A DNA stretch of 21,615 nucleotides. Source: Clostridioides sp. GTDB lineage: Bacteria > Bacillota > Clostridia > Peptostreptococcales > Peptostreptococcaceae. The notes beneath the pieces were generated by a model. It did no database searches, was not told where the DNA came from, and saw only the letters and a list, made by a program, of their open reading frames with translations. The DNA is taken from positions 1-21,615 of the forward strand of contig JAISUA010000196.1 in assembly GCA_031272305.1 (NCBI GenBank), written 5' to 3'. This document shows, piece by piece, positions 1 through 7,000 of the stretch. The number at the start of each line of letters is the position of its first letter. Within the stretch, counting starts at the first letter, position 1. The position numbers were made by a program, and so were the translations under genes.

Positions 1-18
1 TTTTATTTCTGATATTTT

Positions 19-102
19 TATAGCTCATAATTTCATTTTCTTTATATTTTGCTAATTCGATATTAACGCAAACAATAATAGAATTTTCAATTATGAGCTA
101 TA
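19..102. repeat. 84-bp element with 14-bp perfect terminal inverted repeats
   Basis: TATAGCTCATAATT at 19-32 is the exact reverse complement of 89-102. The interior can form a second small hairpin (TTTGC/GCAAA around TAAT/ATTA, about 53-82). No T-run follows either arm on either strand, so it does not look like a simple terminator. It lies 59 bp beyond the stop of the CWB2 surface gene, with no ORF inside. It could be a structured 3' end of that transcript or a small non-autonomous repeat. Confidence 0.6.
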
Positions 103-160
103 TTGTTGTAAATTCATAGTTCAATTTGTTATTTCAATTTAAATTTATTTGTTTTGTTTT

Positions 161-1774
161 CTAGAACAAGTCTTCTATAAACTCTACTATACTCTTTATT
201 AATCCTCTGATTCCTCTGTTGCTAATTGCCTTTAATTCTGATAGTTTTTGCGATGCTTTGACAGCTGTATCATATCTATCTACTCCAGCTATTCTTGTTA
301 CATTGTAAGTATCTTTTAATTCGTTTTCAACTGAAGCTGATACAGCTACTTCTCCACCAGCAATTGTTACATTTTGTGTCTTCCAAGTTTTTAGTGTATC
401 TCTTGTGACTCCATTCAAACTTTGTGGCTCTGTCAAAAGTACAGGTGCTTTGTAATATCCTGCCAATGTACTGATTATCAACGCATCTGGGAAATTTGTT
501 CCACAAGCAAGCATTACATCTTTTGTATTTCCTGTTATGCTTATAAGTTTTTCGCCAACAAGTCTAGCAGTATCATATCTATCTTCTCCACCGATCCGAG
601 TCACACTAGATATTTTCAGATCATTTTTCAATTGGTTTTCAATTTGTTTAGATACTGCCTTTTCTCCTCCACCTATAACTACTTCACTGATTTTGTAATC
701 ACTCATTGCTTGTTTAGTAGTAGGATTAAGAGAATTTGTTTCTGTCAAAAGTATAGGCTCTCTATTTTGTATAGCAAGAGGAGATATTGTTATAGCATCA
801 GGGAAGTCTGTACCAACAACAAGTGCTACTCCTGTCTTATTGGGTGATAACTTTCTCACTTCATCTGCTATAAGTTTTGCTGTTTCATATCTATCAGCTC
901 CACCTATTCTTATTATAGTGTCAGTATATAGACTCAACTGGCTTTCCACTTTCTTAGATACTGCTACTGGTCCTCCACAAATTATAATTTTCGTTGGTCT
1001 CAATCTTTGTATCTCAGCTATTGTCACAGCATCTATTGAATCTGACTTCGTAAGCAAAATAGGTGCAGACTTTTCATTGGCTAGGACTGATGCTACAAGA
1101 ACATCACTGTAGCTGTCTCCACAACCTATTACAAGCACTGTCTCAGAAGTACTTCCATCATCAATTGTTCCTCCACCAGATGAACTATTTTCTCTAAAAG
1201 TAATCTTGGTATTGTATTTTATTTCATCAATAACAAATGAATTGTCATCAAATTTATAGTCATAATCGCTATCTGGTTTGGAAGAATTATATTTCACTGT
1301 TTTGTTGTATACCAATGTATTATTCTTATACTCATTTGCAAATTTGACAGTTTCTTTTATACTTTTTCCCTTAACAAGGTCAATGTTTAATGATGCTCCA
1401 AACTGAACAACTATTGTATGTTTGCCTGGAGGTTGACCTGAGTAGTTTAGGTCCTCTGCACTAAGACTACGTGTACCATCACTACCTATTATAACTTCAT
1501 ATATAGGTTGATTGGATGATACTGCACCTTCAAAACTTCCAAAGTCTAGCTCTACCTCAAATCCATCTGGAACTCGGACATCAACATTTACACCCATACT
1601 TGCTTCTATTTCTACATCTTCTTTTTGATCTGCAAATATAGATATAGTAGTTGAAATCACAAATATTACTGCTATAATAGTCGATATAAATTTGTTGATT
1701 CTTTTAGATATTGTTCTTCCATCTCTAGAAGTTTTATCTTGAGATATTCGTTTATTGATTTTTTTAGATATCAA
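161..1774 (-). CDS. CWB2-anchored surface protein (three cell wall binding repeats)
   Basis: Predicted secreted, wall-attached protein of 537 aa. After a Lys/Arg-rich n-region of about 30 residues comes a hydrophobic stretch (about 31-48) ending IFA before D49, a likely signal peptidase site. Residues about 50-195 form a beta-rich region of unknown function, followed by a Ser/Gly linker (197-210). Three CWB2 modules (PF04122) follow at about 212-306, 315-410 and 418-512, each with an LLT segment, an I-x-GG motif and a closing RI-G-x-DRY-[DE]TA signature. In other clostridia such triplets bind anionic wall polymer under the S-layer. The start is TTG at 1774, chosen because GGAGGTGG lies seven bases upstream; the TTG overlaps the TGA of a short ORF created by a 62-bp duplication. 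Residues 12-30 look like a decayed further copy of that repeat, so the n-region is probably secondarily extended. It is the last gene of the minus-strand surface locus. The function of the N-terminal domain is unknown. Confidence 0.88.
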   Translation of the reverse strand: MISKKINKRISQDKTSRDGRTISKRINKFISTIIAVIFVISTTISIFADQKEDVEIEASMGVNVDVRVPDGFEVELDFGSFEGAVSSNQPIYEVIIGSDGTRSLSAEDLNYSGQPPGKHTIVVQFGASLNIDLVKGKSIKETVKFANEYKNNTLVYNKTVKYNSSKPDSDYDYKFDDNSFVIDEIKYNTKITFRENSSSGGGTIDDGSTSETVLVIGCGDSYSDVLVASVLANEKSAPILLTKSDSIDAVTIAEIQRLRPTKIIICGGPVAVSKKVESQLSLYTDTIIRIGGADRYETAKLIADEVRKLSPNKTGVALVVGTDFPDAITISPLAIQNREPILLTETNSLNPTTKQAMSDYKISEVVIGGGEKAVSKQIENQLKNDLKISSVTRIGGEDRYDTARLVGEKLISITGNTKDVMLACGTNFPDALIISTLAGYYKAPVLLTEPQSLNGVTRDTLKTWKTQNVTIAGGEVAVSASVENELKDTYNVTRIAGVDRYDTAVKASQKLSELKAISNRGIRGLIKSIVEFIEDLF

Positions 1775-1850
1775 TTTGCACCACCTCCAGAAGTTTTATC
1801 TTGAGATGTTCGTTTATTGATTTTTTTAAATATCAATTTGCATCACCTCC
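1727..1850. repeat. 62-bp tandem duplication across a stop/start junction
   Basis: Copies at 1727-1788 and 1789-1850 differ at about three positions. Each contains, on the minus strand, GGAGGTG[GA]TGCAAATTGA, which is a ribosome binding site followed by a TTG start overlapping a TGA stop. A more diverged, roughly 60-bp copy can be traced inside the downstream coding sequence at about 1683-1726 (23 of 28 bases match over its best part). Because 62 is not a multiple of three, the duplication inserted a separate short frame rather than a longer protein. Confidence 0.9.
1771..1836 (-). CDS. 21-codon junction ORF created by the 62-bp duplication
   Basis: TTG at 1836 overlaps the TGA stop of the upstream 195-aa gene (TTGA) and sits seven bases after GGAGGTGA. 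The frame runs 21 codons (starting MIFKKINKR, ending SGGGAN) to a TGA that itself overlaps the TTG start of the 537-aa CWB2 gene. The peptide is a copy of the first residues of the CWB2 protein and is unlikely to have its own function. If translated, it would act as a coupling step that passes ribosomes between the two genes. Translation is inferred only from the ribosome binding site. Confidence 0.35.
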   Translation of the reverse strand: MIFKKINKRTSQDKTSGGGAN

Positions 1851-2420
1851 AGAAGATTCTTCTTGAGCTTGTATATTGAAATTAATAGCTCCTACATAAT
1901 TCCCTGAACGAGTTACTTTCTTCCAATCTTCCTCTTCAACACAGACCTTCACTGTTTCTTGATCTTTTAATTCTATTTTACCTGTAACTGAAAACAAAGC
2001 AACTCTATTGTTTGAATCTGTTATCAATACATCACTAGAGTTTTTCAACTTAAAGATAAGTTTACTCGAATCATCACTACTCGAATCATCACTTTTATAA
2101 TTTAAGATGATTTTTCCGTCTGAAGGAACTTCGTCAAGTAATACTTCTATATATCTAGGGTCAAGAGTTTCGTGTTCCTCAGAAAATCCTATCTGAAATG
2201 GGTGTTCTTTTTCCAAATAATTCAGTGTTATATTCTCTGGAATCGTAACAAGATATTCATATCCTTCTTTTGGAAAATTTATGCTAACTTTTGACTTAAC
2301 AGGAGCTTCTGTTGTCAAGTTCTCTGCTCCTTGAGCCCACGCCGAGCCATGCACAAGAGGTTTGGTTATTATAAACAAGCTGAGGCAAAACCACAGCATT
2401 GTTACAAATTTATTCTTCAC
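1833..2420 (-). CDS. Secreted beta-rich surface protein, paralogue of the next two genes
   Basis: Predicted exported protein of 195 aa with unknown function. The GTG start at 2420 is preferred over an ATG at 2444 because GGAGG lies seven bases before the GTG while the ATG has no ribosome binding site. The first ~28 residues form a signal peptide (basic n-region, FCLSLFIITK core, cleavage likely after GSAWA). The mature part shares the layout of the 171- and 181-aa proteins upstream: a Y-L-V-T-I-P strand near the N-terminus and a closing SGNYVGAINFNI strand matching their G-D-Y-K-D-T-V-T-F-T. It has an acidic Asp/Ser patch mid-protein (SDDSSSDDSS) and no membrane anchor or LPXTG. The stop overlaps the start of the junction ORF and the gene is coupled to the CWB2 gene, suggesting the two products work together at the wall. 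The paralogy is my reading of short motifs, not an alignment score. Confidence 0.75.
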   Translation of the reverse strand: MKNKFVTMLWFCLSLFIITKPLVHGSAWAQGAENLTTEAPVKSKVSINFPKEGYEYLVTIPENITLNYLEKEHPFQIGFSEEHETLDPRYIEVLLDEVPSDGKIILNYKSDDSSSDDSSKLIFKLKNSSDVLITDSNNRVALFSVTGKIELKDQETVKVCVEEEDWKKVTRSGNYVGAINFNIQAQEESSGGDAN

Positions 2421-2491
2421 GATTTTACCTCCTTCGAACTGCATAAAACTTAATTATTTTTTATATTTTATTAACTTGCACAAAATTATTC

Positions 2492-3007
2492 TTAAGCTGG
2501 AGCATTATCGTCTGTTGTTAGTGTGAATGTTACTGTATCTTTGTAATCACCAGCAAATTTTGCAGAAGTTACATCACCTGTTATTTCAAAATATACTGTT
2601 TTAGATGTTTCACTTGCAGTTCCAACAGCTTCAAACTCTACTTGTTTACTAGAAGTTGATATTTCAGTTCCACCAGATATCGTACCAGCTTTATACGCTA
2701 AACCAGTAGTATCCTCTGTTGTAGTCAACTTCCATCCATTTGTTGATGCAAGTCTTATATGAAGATATCTTTTGTCATAACTTAATATAGGATGAGCTGC
2801 TAAAACAACACTTGCTGTACCTGTTTTGCCACTACCAATTGTAACTGTTGCTGGTATAGTAACTGAATAGCTTTGAGATACTGTATATGTCAATTCAGTT
2901 GTATCAGTAGTAGTAGTTCCATTAAGTGTTTTATCAGTAGCAAATACATTTGTTGTTGATAATAAAAAACTTGATGCTAATATTCCTGTTAATAATTTTT
3001 TATTCAT
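2492..3007 (-). CDS. Small secreted beta-rich protein (171 aa)
   Basis: Predicted exported protein of unknown function. The N-terminus MNKKLLTGILASS begins a signal peptide with likely cleavage after NVFA (about residue 23), leaving a Thr/Ser/Val-rich mature domain of about 148 residues that should be almost all beta strand. Marker segments are Y-S-V-T-I-P near the start and G-D-Y-K-D-T-V-T-F-T-L-T near the end. The closing T-F-T-L...NAP is reminiscent of the end of WxL domains (T-W-T-L...P), but the Trp is Phe, so WxL membership is not claimed. The start has the strong site AAGGGGGG. It is a near-twin of the 181-aa gene just upstream: signal peptides are almost identical while mature parts have diverged, as expected after gene duplication. 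No cysteines and no sorting motif are present. Confidence 0.82.
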   Translation of the reverse strand: MNKKLLTGILASSFLLSTTNVFATDKTLNGTTTTDTTELTYTVSQSYSVTIPATVTIGSGKTGTASVVLAAHPILSYDKRYLHIRLASTNGWKLTTTEDTTGLAYKAGTISGGTEISTSSKQVEFEAVGTASETSKTVYFEITGDVTSAKFAGDYKDTVTFTLTTDDNAPA

Positions 3008-3121
3008 CGTTAAACCCCCTTCATTTCTAACGTGTTTTTATTATTATATCTGTCGAAATAATATTTTTTTACTTACTCCATAGTAGAAGCCTATCTCTCA
3101 AAATAATGTTTTTATACTTTC

Positions 3122-3667
3122 TTAACTAAAACTATTAGATAGTGTCAATGTAAATGTAAGTGTATCTGTGTATTCTGTTGCATATTTGAATCCATTCTTA
3201 GCATCTCCAAAATTATCTATATTTGCATAAGTATCTTGTTCTGTAGCAGTTGACTTTGTACCATCTGCAGTAAAGACTATTTCTTCTCCGTCACTAAGAT
3301 CCTTTCCAGCATCAGTAGTTCCTAATTGATAATCTACTCCATCAGTACCACTGCTACGAACAAGTTTCCATTCATCTCCACCACTCTCCGTATTATCATC
3401 AGGTTTTGATGTTACAGTTATGTGAAGATATGGAGTAGATGGATCTACTTTTGGATAAGCCGAAAGTGTAACTTTTTGTGCATCACTTTTACCAGTTAAT
3501 GTACTTATCTCGTACGCACTTGGTATAGTTACTGTGTAACTTGACTCTACTGTATAACTAACCTCTACGTCTTTATTTTGAGCTGTAGTAAGGTCTGTTG
3601 CAAATACATTACTTGTCGATAACAAAACGCTACTCGCTAATATTCCAGTCAATAATTTTTTGTTCAT
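3122..3667 (-). CDS. Small secreted beta-rich protein (181 aa), paralogue of the 171-aa protein
   Basis: Predicted exported protein of unknown function. Residues 1-13 are identical to the downstream paralogue and signal peptide cleavage is likely after NVFA. The mature domain keeps Y-T-V-T-I-P near its start, a Y-L-H-I strand in the middle and the closing Y-T-D-T-L-T-F-T-L-T-L. It differs by extra acidic, Gly-rich loops (DDNTESGGDE; DAGKDLSDGEE). The start follows AAGGAGGTT closely. The 114-bp spacer to the 171-aa gene has no obvious terminator, so the two are probably co-transcribed. Upstream lies a 238-bp stretch that reads as A-rich on the mRNA strand. Confidence 0.82.
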   Translation of the reverse strand: MNKKLLTGILASSVLLSTSNVFATDLTTAQNKDVEVSYTVESSYTVTIPSAYEISTLTGKSDAQKVTLSAYPKVDPSTPYLHITVTSKPDDNTESGGDEWKLVRSSGTDGVDYQLGTTDAGKDLSDGEEIVFTADGTKSTATEQDTYANIDNFGDAKNGFKYATEYTDTLTFTLTLSNSFS

Positions 3668-3905
3668 TTTTAAACCTCCTTTTTTAATATTCTTATTTTT
3701 AATAAAATTTTTAATATTTCTTGATTCACTTTGATACTTTTTATTTGTTTCTTTTGATTATATTTATATTTTATTTTCATAGTTTTGTAACTTTTTTATA
3801 TAACTTTTTGACATTTCTAAGACTTTTTATTTGATTTTTTTGATGCTTTTTTATAGTTTCTTTTGATACTTTTGTGACGTTTTGCGACTTTTTTATGATT
3901 TTTTT
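3668..3905 (-). other. A-rich, low-complexity leader between surface genes
   Basis: This spacer is dominated by A-tracts broken by short G/C-containing steps. On the mRNA strand, motifs like AAAAGT-nn-CAAAA recur roughly every 10-12 bases between about 3830 and 3900 and again near 3720-3790. No ORF, no stable hairpin and no clear -35/-10 pair was found. It may be an unstructured 5' leader of the 181-aa gene. Confidence 0.4.
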
Positions 3906-4460
3906 CTATTTTACTACTAGTTTTGTCTCAACATTGGCTCCATTCATTGCTCCATGAGGTTCTTCTAATGCTTTCGTTCTTATTTCTATGACTGCATCAT
4001 ATGTTCCCTCTTTGAATGTTTTGCTAAGAGTTTGTTCATTTATCGTCTTGCCTGGTGCGACATCGCCTGATTTGTAAATCACTTCTCCAGTACTTTTAAG
4101 TTTTATTGTGAACTCAAAGTAACAAGGATTTCCCTCTGGATTCGTTAGAGCTACATACATCTTGTTTTGATCTGGTTTTAGAGGTATCTCAGGATAACCA
4201 GGAATTTGTATACCTTTTTGCTCTGCTTTCTCTTCAACTCTATCAACCTTCGCTCCTTGATTTGGATCTAGATTGATAGCATTTTTTACTGGCTCAGGCA
4301 AACTGCTTGGATTTTTTACAAACCAAATTCCTACTATCAGCATAATCAATGCAAGTATAATCCAAAGGAACATACGTTTTTTCTTTTTTTCTTCATCGTT
4401 TTTCATAGCGTTGTTGTTTGGATCTGAAAATTCCTCAATAGATTTATTAACACCTGCCAA
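3906..4460 (-). CDS. Bitopic membrane protein of the surface locus
   Basis: Unrecognised family. A TTG start at 4460 (184 aa) is preferred because GGAGGTGATATT precedes it with ideal spacing. An in-frame ATG at 4502 (198 aa) has no ribosome binding site but remains possible. From the TTG, a short cytoplasmic Lys-rich segment (EEKKKKR) leads to one transmembrane helix (WIILALIMLIVGIWFV, about 34-49), then an external Pro-rich stalk and a C-terminal domain of about 90 residues. That domain contains PCYFEFTIKL, SGDVAPGKTI and EGTYDAVIEI segments and is probably an immunoglobulin-like beta sandwich. The arrangement suggests a membrane-held partner or assembly factor for the small secreted beta proteins encoded just downstream. 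A promoter at 4540-4568 places it first in the transcription unit. Confidence 0.75.
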   Translation of the reverse strand: MAGVNKSIEEFSDPNNNAMKNDEEKKKKRMFLWIILALIMLIVGIWFVKNPSSLPEPVKNAINLDPNQGAKVDRVEEKAEQKGIQIPGYPEIPLKPDQNKMYVALTNPEGNPCYFEFTIKLKSTGEVIYKSGDVAPGKTINEQTLSKTFKEGTYDAVIEIRTKALEEPHGAMNGANVETKLVVK

Positions 4461-4539
4461 AATATCACCTCCAAATTTATTGCGTCTTTTATTATTTTGC
4501 ATAATTGTTTGTTGTTTCTTTAAGCTATAATTAACTCAA

Positions 4540-4568
4540 ATTATAGAATAATTCAGAATAACATTCAA
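4540..4568 (-). promoter_or_regulatory. Sigma-A type promoter for the surface operon
   Basis: On the minus strand TTGAAT is followed after exactly 17 bases by a perfect TATAAT. Transcription should begin near 4533, just upstream of either candidate start of the membrane protein gene. The remainder of the 4503-4976 gap, apart from the repeat and terminator listed separately, is AT-rich with no supported gene. Confidence 0.7.
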
Positions 4569-4795
4569 TATCCTTGTACATAATAACTGTTTTTGACGAA
4601 GAAATAATCGGTTTGCTTTACTGAACAACATTGTTTTTGTAAAAATAGTGTTTCATAATAGAAACTTTTTTGCAAGAATAAGTCAGTATAATATTATAGA
4701 GCCTTTTTTTCTAAACTTTTTATTTCTTTAGTAAAAGTACAACATTTTTTAATCTGACTGACGTTTTACACAAACTTTTCTCTCACTGTATGATA

Positions 4796-4886
4796 AAATG
4801 TATTGAGATGAAATGTATTAATAATGAAATGTATTGAGATGAAATGTATTAAAATGAAATGTATTAAAATGAAATGATATAAAAAG
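4796..4886. repeat. 15-bp minisatellite, about six units
   Basis: Units of AAATGTATT[GA]A[GA]ATG run head to tail at 4796, 4811 (16 bp), 4827, 4842, 4857 and 4872, the last one degenerate. An open frame across it on the minus strand is a by-product of the in-phase 15-bp period and shows no ribosome binding site, so it is not called as a gene. The array merges into the terminator hairpin, suggesting it lies outside transcripts from the flanking gene. Confidence 0.9.
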
Positions 4887-4920
4887 GTATGTTGCACTAA
4901 AAAGTTCAACATACCTTTTT
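4881..4920. terminator. Bidirectional intrinsic terminator
   Basis: AAAAAGGTATGTTG and its exact complement CAACATACCTTTTT form a 14-bp stem with a 12-base loop and A/T tails on both sides. On the minus strand it would end the transcript of the 189-aa membrane protein, whose stop is about 57 bp upstream. Confidence 0.88.
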
Positions 4921-4976
4921 CATTAAAATATCCTATCATGAAGTCATAACTAAAGTGTTTTATAACTATATACTTC

Positions 4977-5546
4977 CTATTTTCCACCGCTTTCTACGTT
5001 AGAATCTATTTCATTTGAATCTGTATCTTGTTGCTGTATATTGCTATCCTTTTGTTCAGTTTTAGTGTTATCTACATCTTCTGTATCTGTGCTTTCTTCA
5101 GTATCTTCTTTTTCTTCACCTGAATCTTTAGATTGCATATCTAGTTCAACTCTGTCTGGCAATTCGTCCAATTCTATAGCTGCTACAATGTAAGGATTTG
5201 ATTCTTCCTTATCATTGAAAGATGCAGTTACTTTTACGATTTTTTTGCCATCTTTTTCATATTTTTCAACCTTGTTAAGATTGATTCCAGAAGTATTGTC
5301 ACCTCTAGTAACCATTATGTATGTCTTTTCTCCCATTTTGGCTACTAATGCTCTTTCTTCATCTGTGTACTTTTCCATCATATTTATAATTTTTGTTGGA
5401 ATTTCTTCTCTTTTTAAGATTGTGTAGTCAATTGATTCTGTCTTATTTGTAAAATATTTAGGCACAAATAAAAATCCTGCCAACACAAAAATAAGAACCA
5501 AAATTGCACTTATTACACCCTTGAAATTAAATTTTATTTTTCTCAT
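4977..5546 (-). CDS. Membrane-anchored extracellular protein with acidic tail
   Basis: Predicted 189-aa protein of unknown function. A basic N-terminus (MRKIKFNFK) is followed by one hydrophobic helix (about 11-29), so it is either membrane anchored or cleaved. Residues about 40-135 form a small alpha/beta domain with TYIMVTRGDNTSGINL and NPYIVAAIEL segments. Their order (a strand with a TRG-type turn, then a PY-I-V-x-x-I strand) recalls the PrcB C-terminal domain (PF14343), which is a suggestion only. From about 140 to the end the chain is low-complexity Asp/Glu/Thr/Ser/Gln and probably disordered, perhaps reaching into the wall. The ribosome binding site (AGGAG, ten bases before ATG) is moderate. 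The gene has its own terminator at 4881-4920 and is divergent from the aminotransferase; three repeats upstream may carry its promoters. Confidence 0.72.
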   Translation of the reverse strand: MRKIKFNFKGVISAILVLIFVLAGFLFVPKYFTNKTESIDYTILKREEIPTKIINMMEKYTDEERALVAKMGEKTYIMVTRGDNTSGINLNKVEKYEKDGKKIVKVTASFNDKEESNPYIVAAIELDELPDRVELDMQSKDSGEEKEDTEESTDTEDVDNTKTEQKDSNIQQQDTDSNEIDSNVESGGK

Positions 5547-5648
5547 TCACCTCACGCTCCTATCCTACTAATAAATATGAGTGTGAATAAAAAAATAGAC
5601 TAGTTATTTTCTAAAAAATTTTCAGTTCTTTTCTTATTCCTATAGTTT

Positions 5649-5756
5649 TAATCTATATTTTATATTATAATGTAAAAATAAGCATAATCTATATTTTATA
5701 TTATGATGTAAAAATAAATATAATCTATATTTTGTATTATTATGTAAAAATAGTGA
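5649..5756. repeat. 36-bp direct repeat, three copies
   Basis: Units begin with TAATCTATATTTT at 5649, 5685 and 5721 with an exact 36-bp period. On the minus strand the second and third copies each carry TTTACA, a 17-base spacer and GATTAT, and the first carries TTTACA-17-GATTAA. These are plausible weak sigma-A promoters facing the 189-aa gene at 5546. The array sits in a divergent spacer and could affect both genes. Confidence 0.85.
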
Positions 5757-5818
5757 CAATAAATTTATTTTTTACATTTTAATCGTATAAGATTCAAAAT
5801 TTCATAGGAGGTTTAAAA

Positions 5819-7000
5819 ATGTTATCAAAAAAATTAGATTCTCTGACTCCTTCTGTAACCGTTGGAATCAGTTCTAAAGTCAAGCTGATGAAAAAAGACG
5901 GTATTGACGTTATAAATTTAAGTATAGGAGAACCTGATTTCAATGTGCCTGAAAAAGCAAAAGCATATGGAATCAAATCTCTTGAAGACAACTGTACAAA
6001 ATATGACTTAGTTCCAGGAACTATCGAACTTAGAAACGCAATCTGCAAAAAATTAAAGGAAGAAAACAATTGCAACTACACACCTGACGAAATAGTGCTT
6101 GCAAGTGGTGCAAAAAACTGTATCACAAATGCTATGCTTGCTGTGTTAGATGCTGGTGATGAAGTTATTATTCCAAAACCTTATTGGGTAACTTACCCTG
6201 AAACAATAAAAATTTTAGGTGGAGTTCCAGTTTTCGTTGATACTAAAAAACAAAATTCTTTTAAATTGACTAAAGAAGAACTTCTAAACGCTATCACTCC
6301 AAAAACAAAGATGATTATCGTTACAAATCCTTCAAATCCTACTGGTGCAGTATACACAAAAGAGGAGCTTGAAAGCATTGTAGATGTTTGTATCGAAAAA
6401 AACATCTATATATTAGCTGACGAAATTTACGAAAGAATTTGCTATACAGGTAATTTCACTGCGATTGCATCTCTTTGTGAAAAAGCAAAAGATATTACTA
6501 TCACTGTAAATGGATTTGCAAAATCTGTAGCTATGACAGGACTTAGAGTAGGATATACAGCTACAAACAAAGCCGTTGCTAAGGCTATGAGTTCTATTCA
6601 AGGTCACTTGATATCACATCCTTGCTTGACAGCTCAATATACTGCTTTAGGAGCTTTGCAAGAATGCCAAGATGATATCAAAAATATGGTAGACACATAT
6701 ACAAAGAGAAGAAATATGATTATAGAAAAACTTGATTCTATGGATCATGTAGGATATGTAAAACCAGACGGAGCTTTCTATGTATTTATAGATCTTAGCG
6801 AAGTAGCTAAAAAATATAACTTCAAAGATAGTTTTTCTATGGAATTTAGCGATGAATTCTTAGAAAAATATAAGGTTGCAGTAGTGCCTGGAAAAGCATT
6901 TGGACTTGATGAATATGTTAGAATATCCTATGCTTGCAACGAAAAAGACTTCTTAGAAGGACTTGATAGATTGAATACATTTATAGGTACAATCTTATAA
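5819..7000 (+). CDS. Pyridoxal phosphate class I aminotransferase (aspartate aminotransferase-like)
   Basis: Cytoplasmic PLP enzyme of 393 aa, the usual length for fold type I, class I/II aminotransferases. Visible motifs: SIGEPDF near residue 37-43; NPSNPTG at 170-176, with N170 expected to contact the cofactor ring; ADEIYE near 201-206, whose Asp binds the pyridine nitrogen; the Schiff-base lysine K235 in GFAKSVAMTGLRVGY; and R368 in YVRISYA, which binds the substrate alpha-carboxylate. The likely reaction is amino transfer between an amino acid (Asp or a similar one) and 2-oxoglutarate; sequence alone does not fix the donor. ATG at 5819 follows AGGAGGTTTAAAA. It converges on glutamate dehydrogenase, which could regenerate 2-oxoglutarate from the glutamate it makes. 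It is divergent from the surface locus and appears monocistronic. Confidence 0.93.
   Translation: MLSKKLDSLTPSVTVGISSKVKLMKKDGIDVINLSIGEPDFNVPEKAKAYGIKSLEDNCTKYDLVPGTIELRNAICKKLKEENNCNYTPDEIVLASGAKNCITNAMLAVLDAGDEVIIPKPYWVTYPETIKILGGVPVFVDTKKQNSFKLTKEELLNAITPKTKMIIVTNPSNPTGAVYTKEELESIVDVCIEKNIYILADEIYERICYTGNFTAIASLCEKAKDITITVNGFAKSVAMTGLRVGYTATNKAVAKAMSSIQGHLISHPCLTAQYTALGALQECQDDIKNMVDTYTKRRNMIIEKLDSMDHVGYVKPDGAFYVFIDLSEVAKKYNFKDSFSMEFSDEFLEKYKVAVVPGKAFGLDEYVRISYACNEKDFLEGLDRLNTFIGTIL

Noticed and set aside
4649..4671. GTTTC-ATAATA-GAAAC followed by TTTTTT as a plus-strand terminator
   Set aside because: Only a five-pair AT-rich stem and no plus-strand gene upstream; likely chance in AT-rich DNA.
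4766..4987. 73-codon open frame on the minus strand across the 15-bp repeats
   Set aside because: It is the in-phase reading of a 15-bp minisatellite and a terminator hairpin, has no ribosome binding site, and overlaps the 3' end of a real gene.
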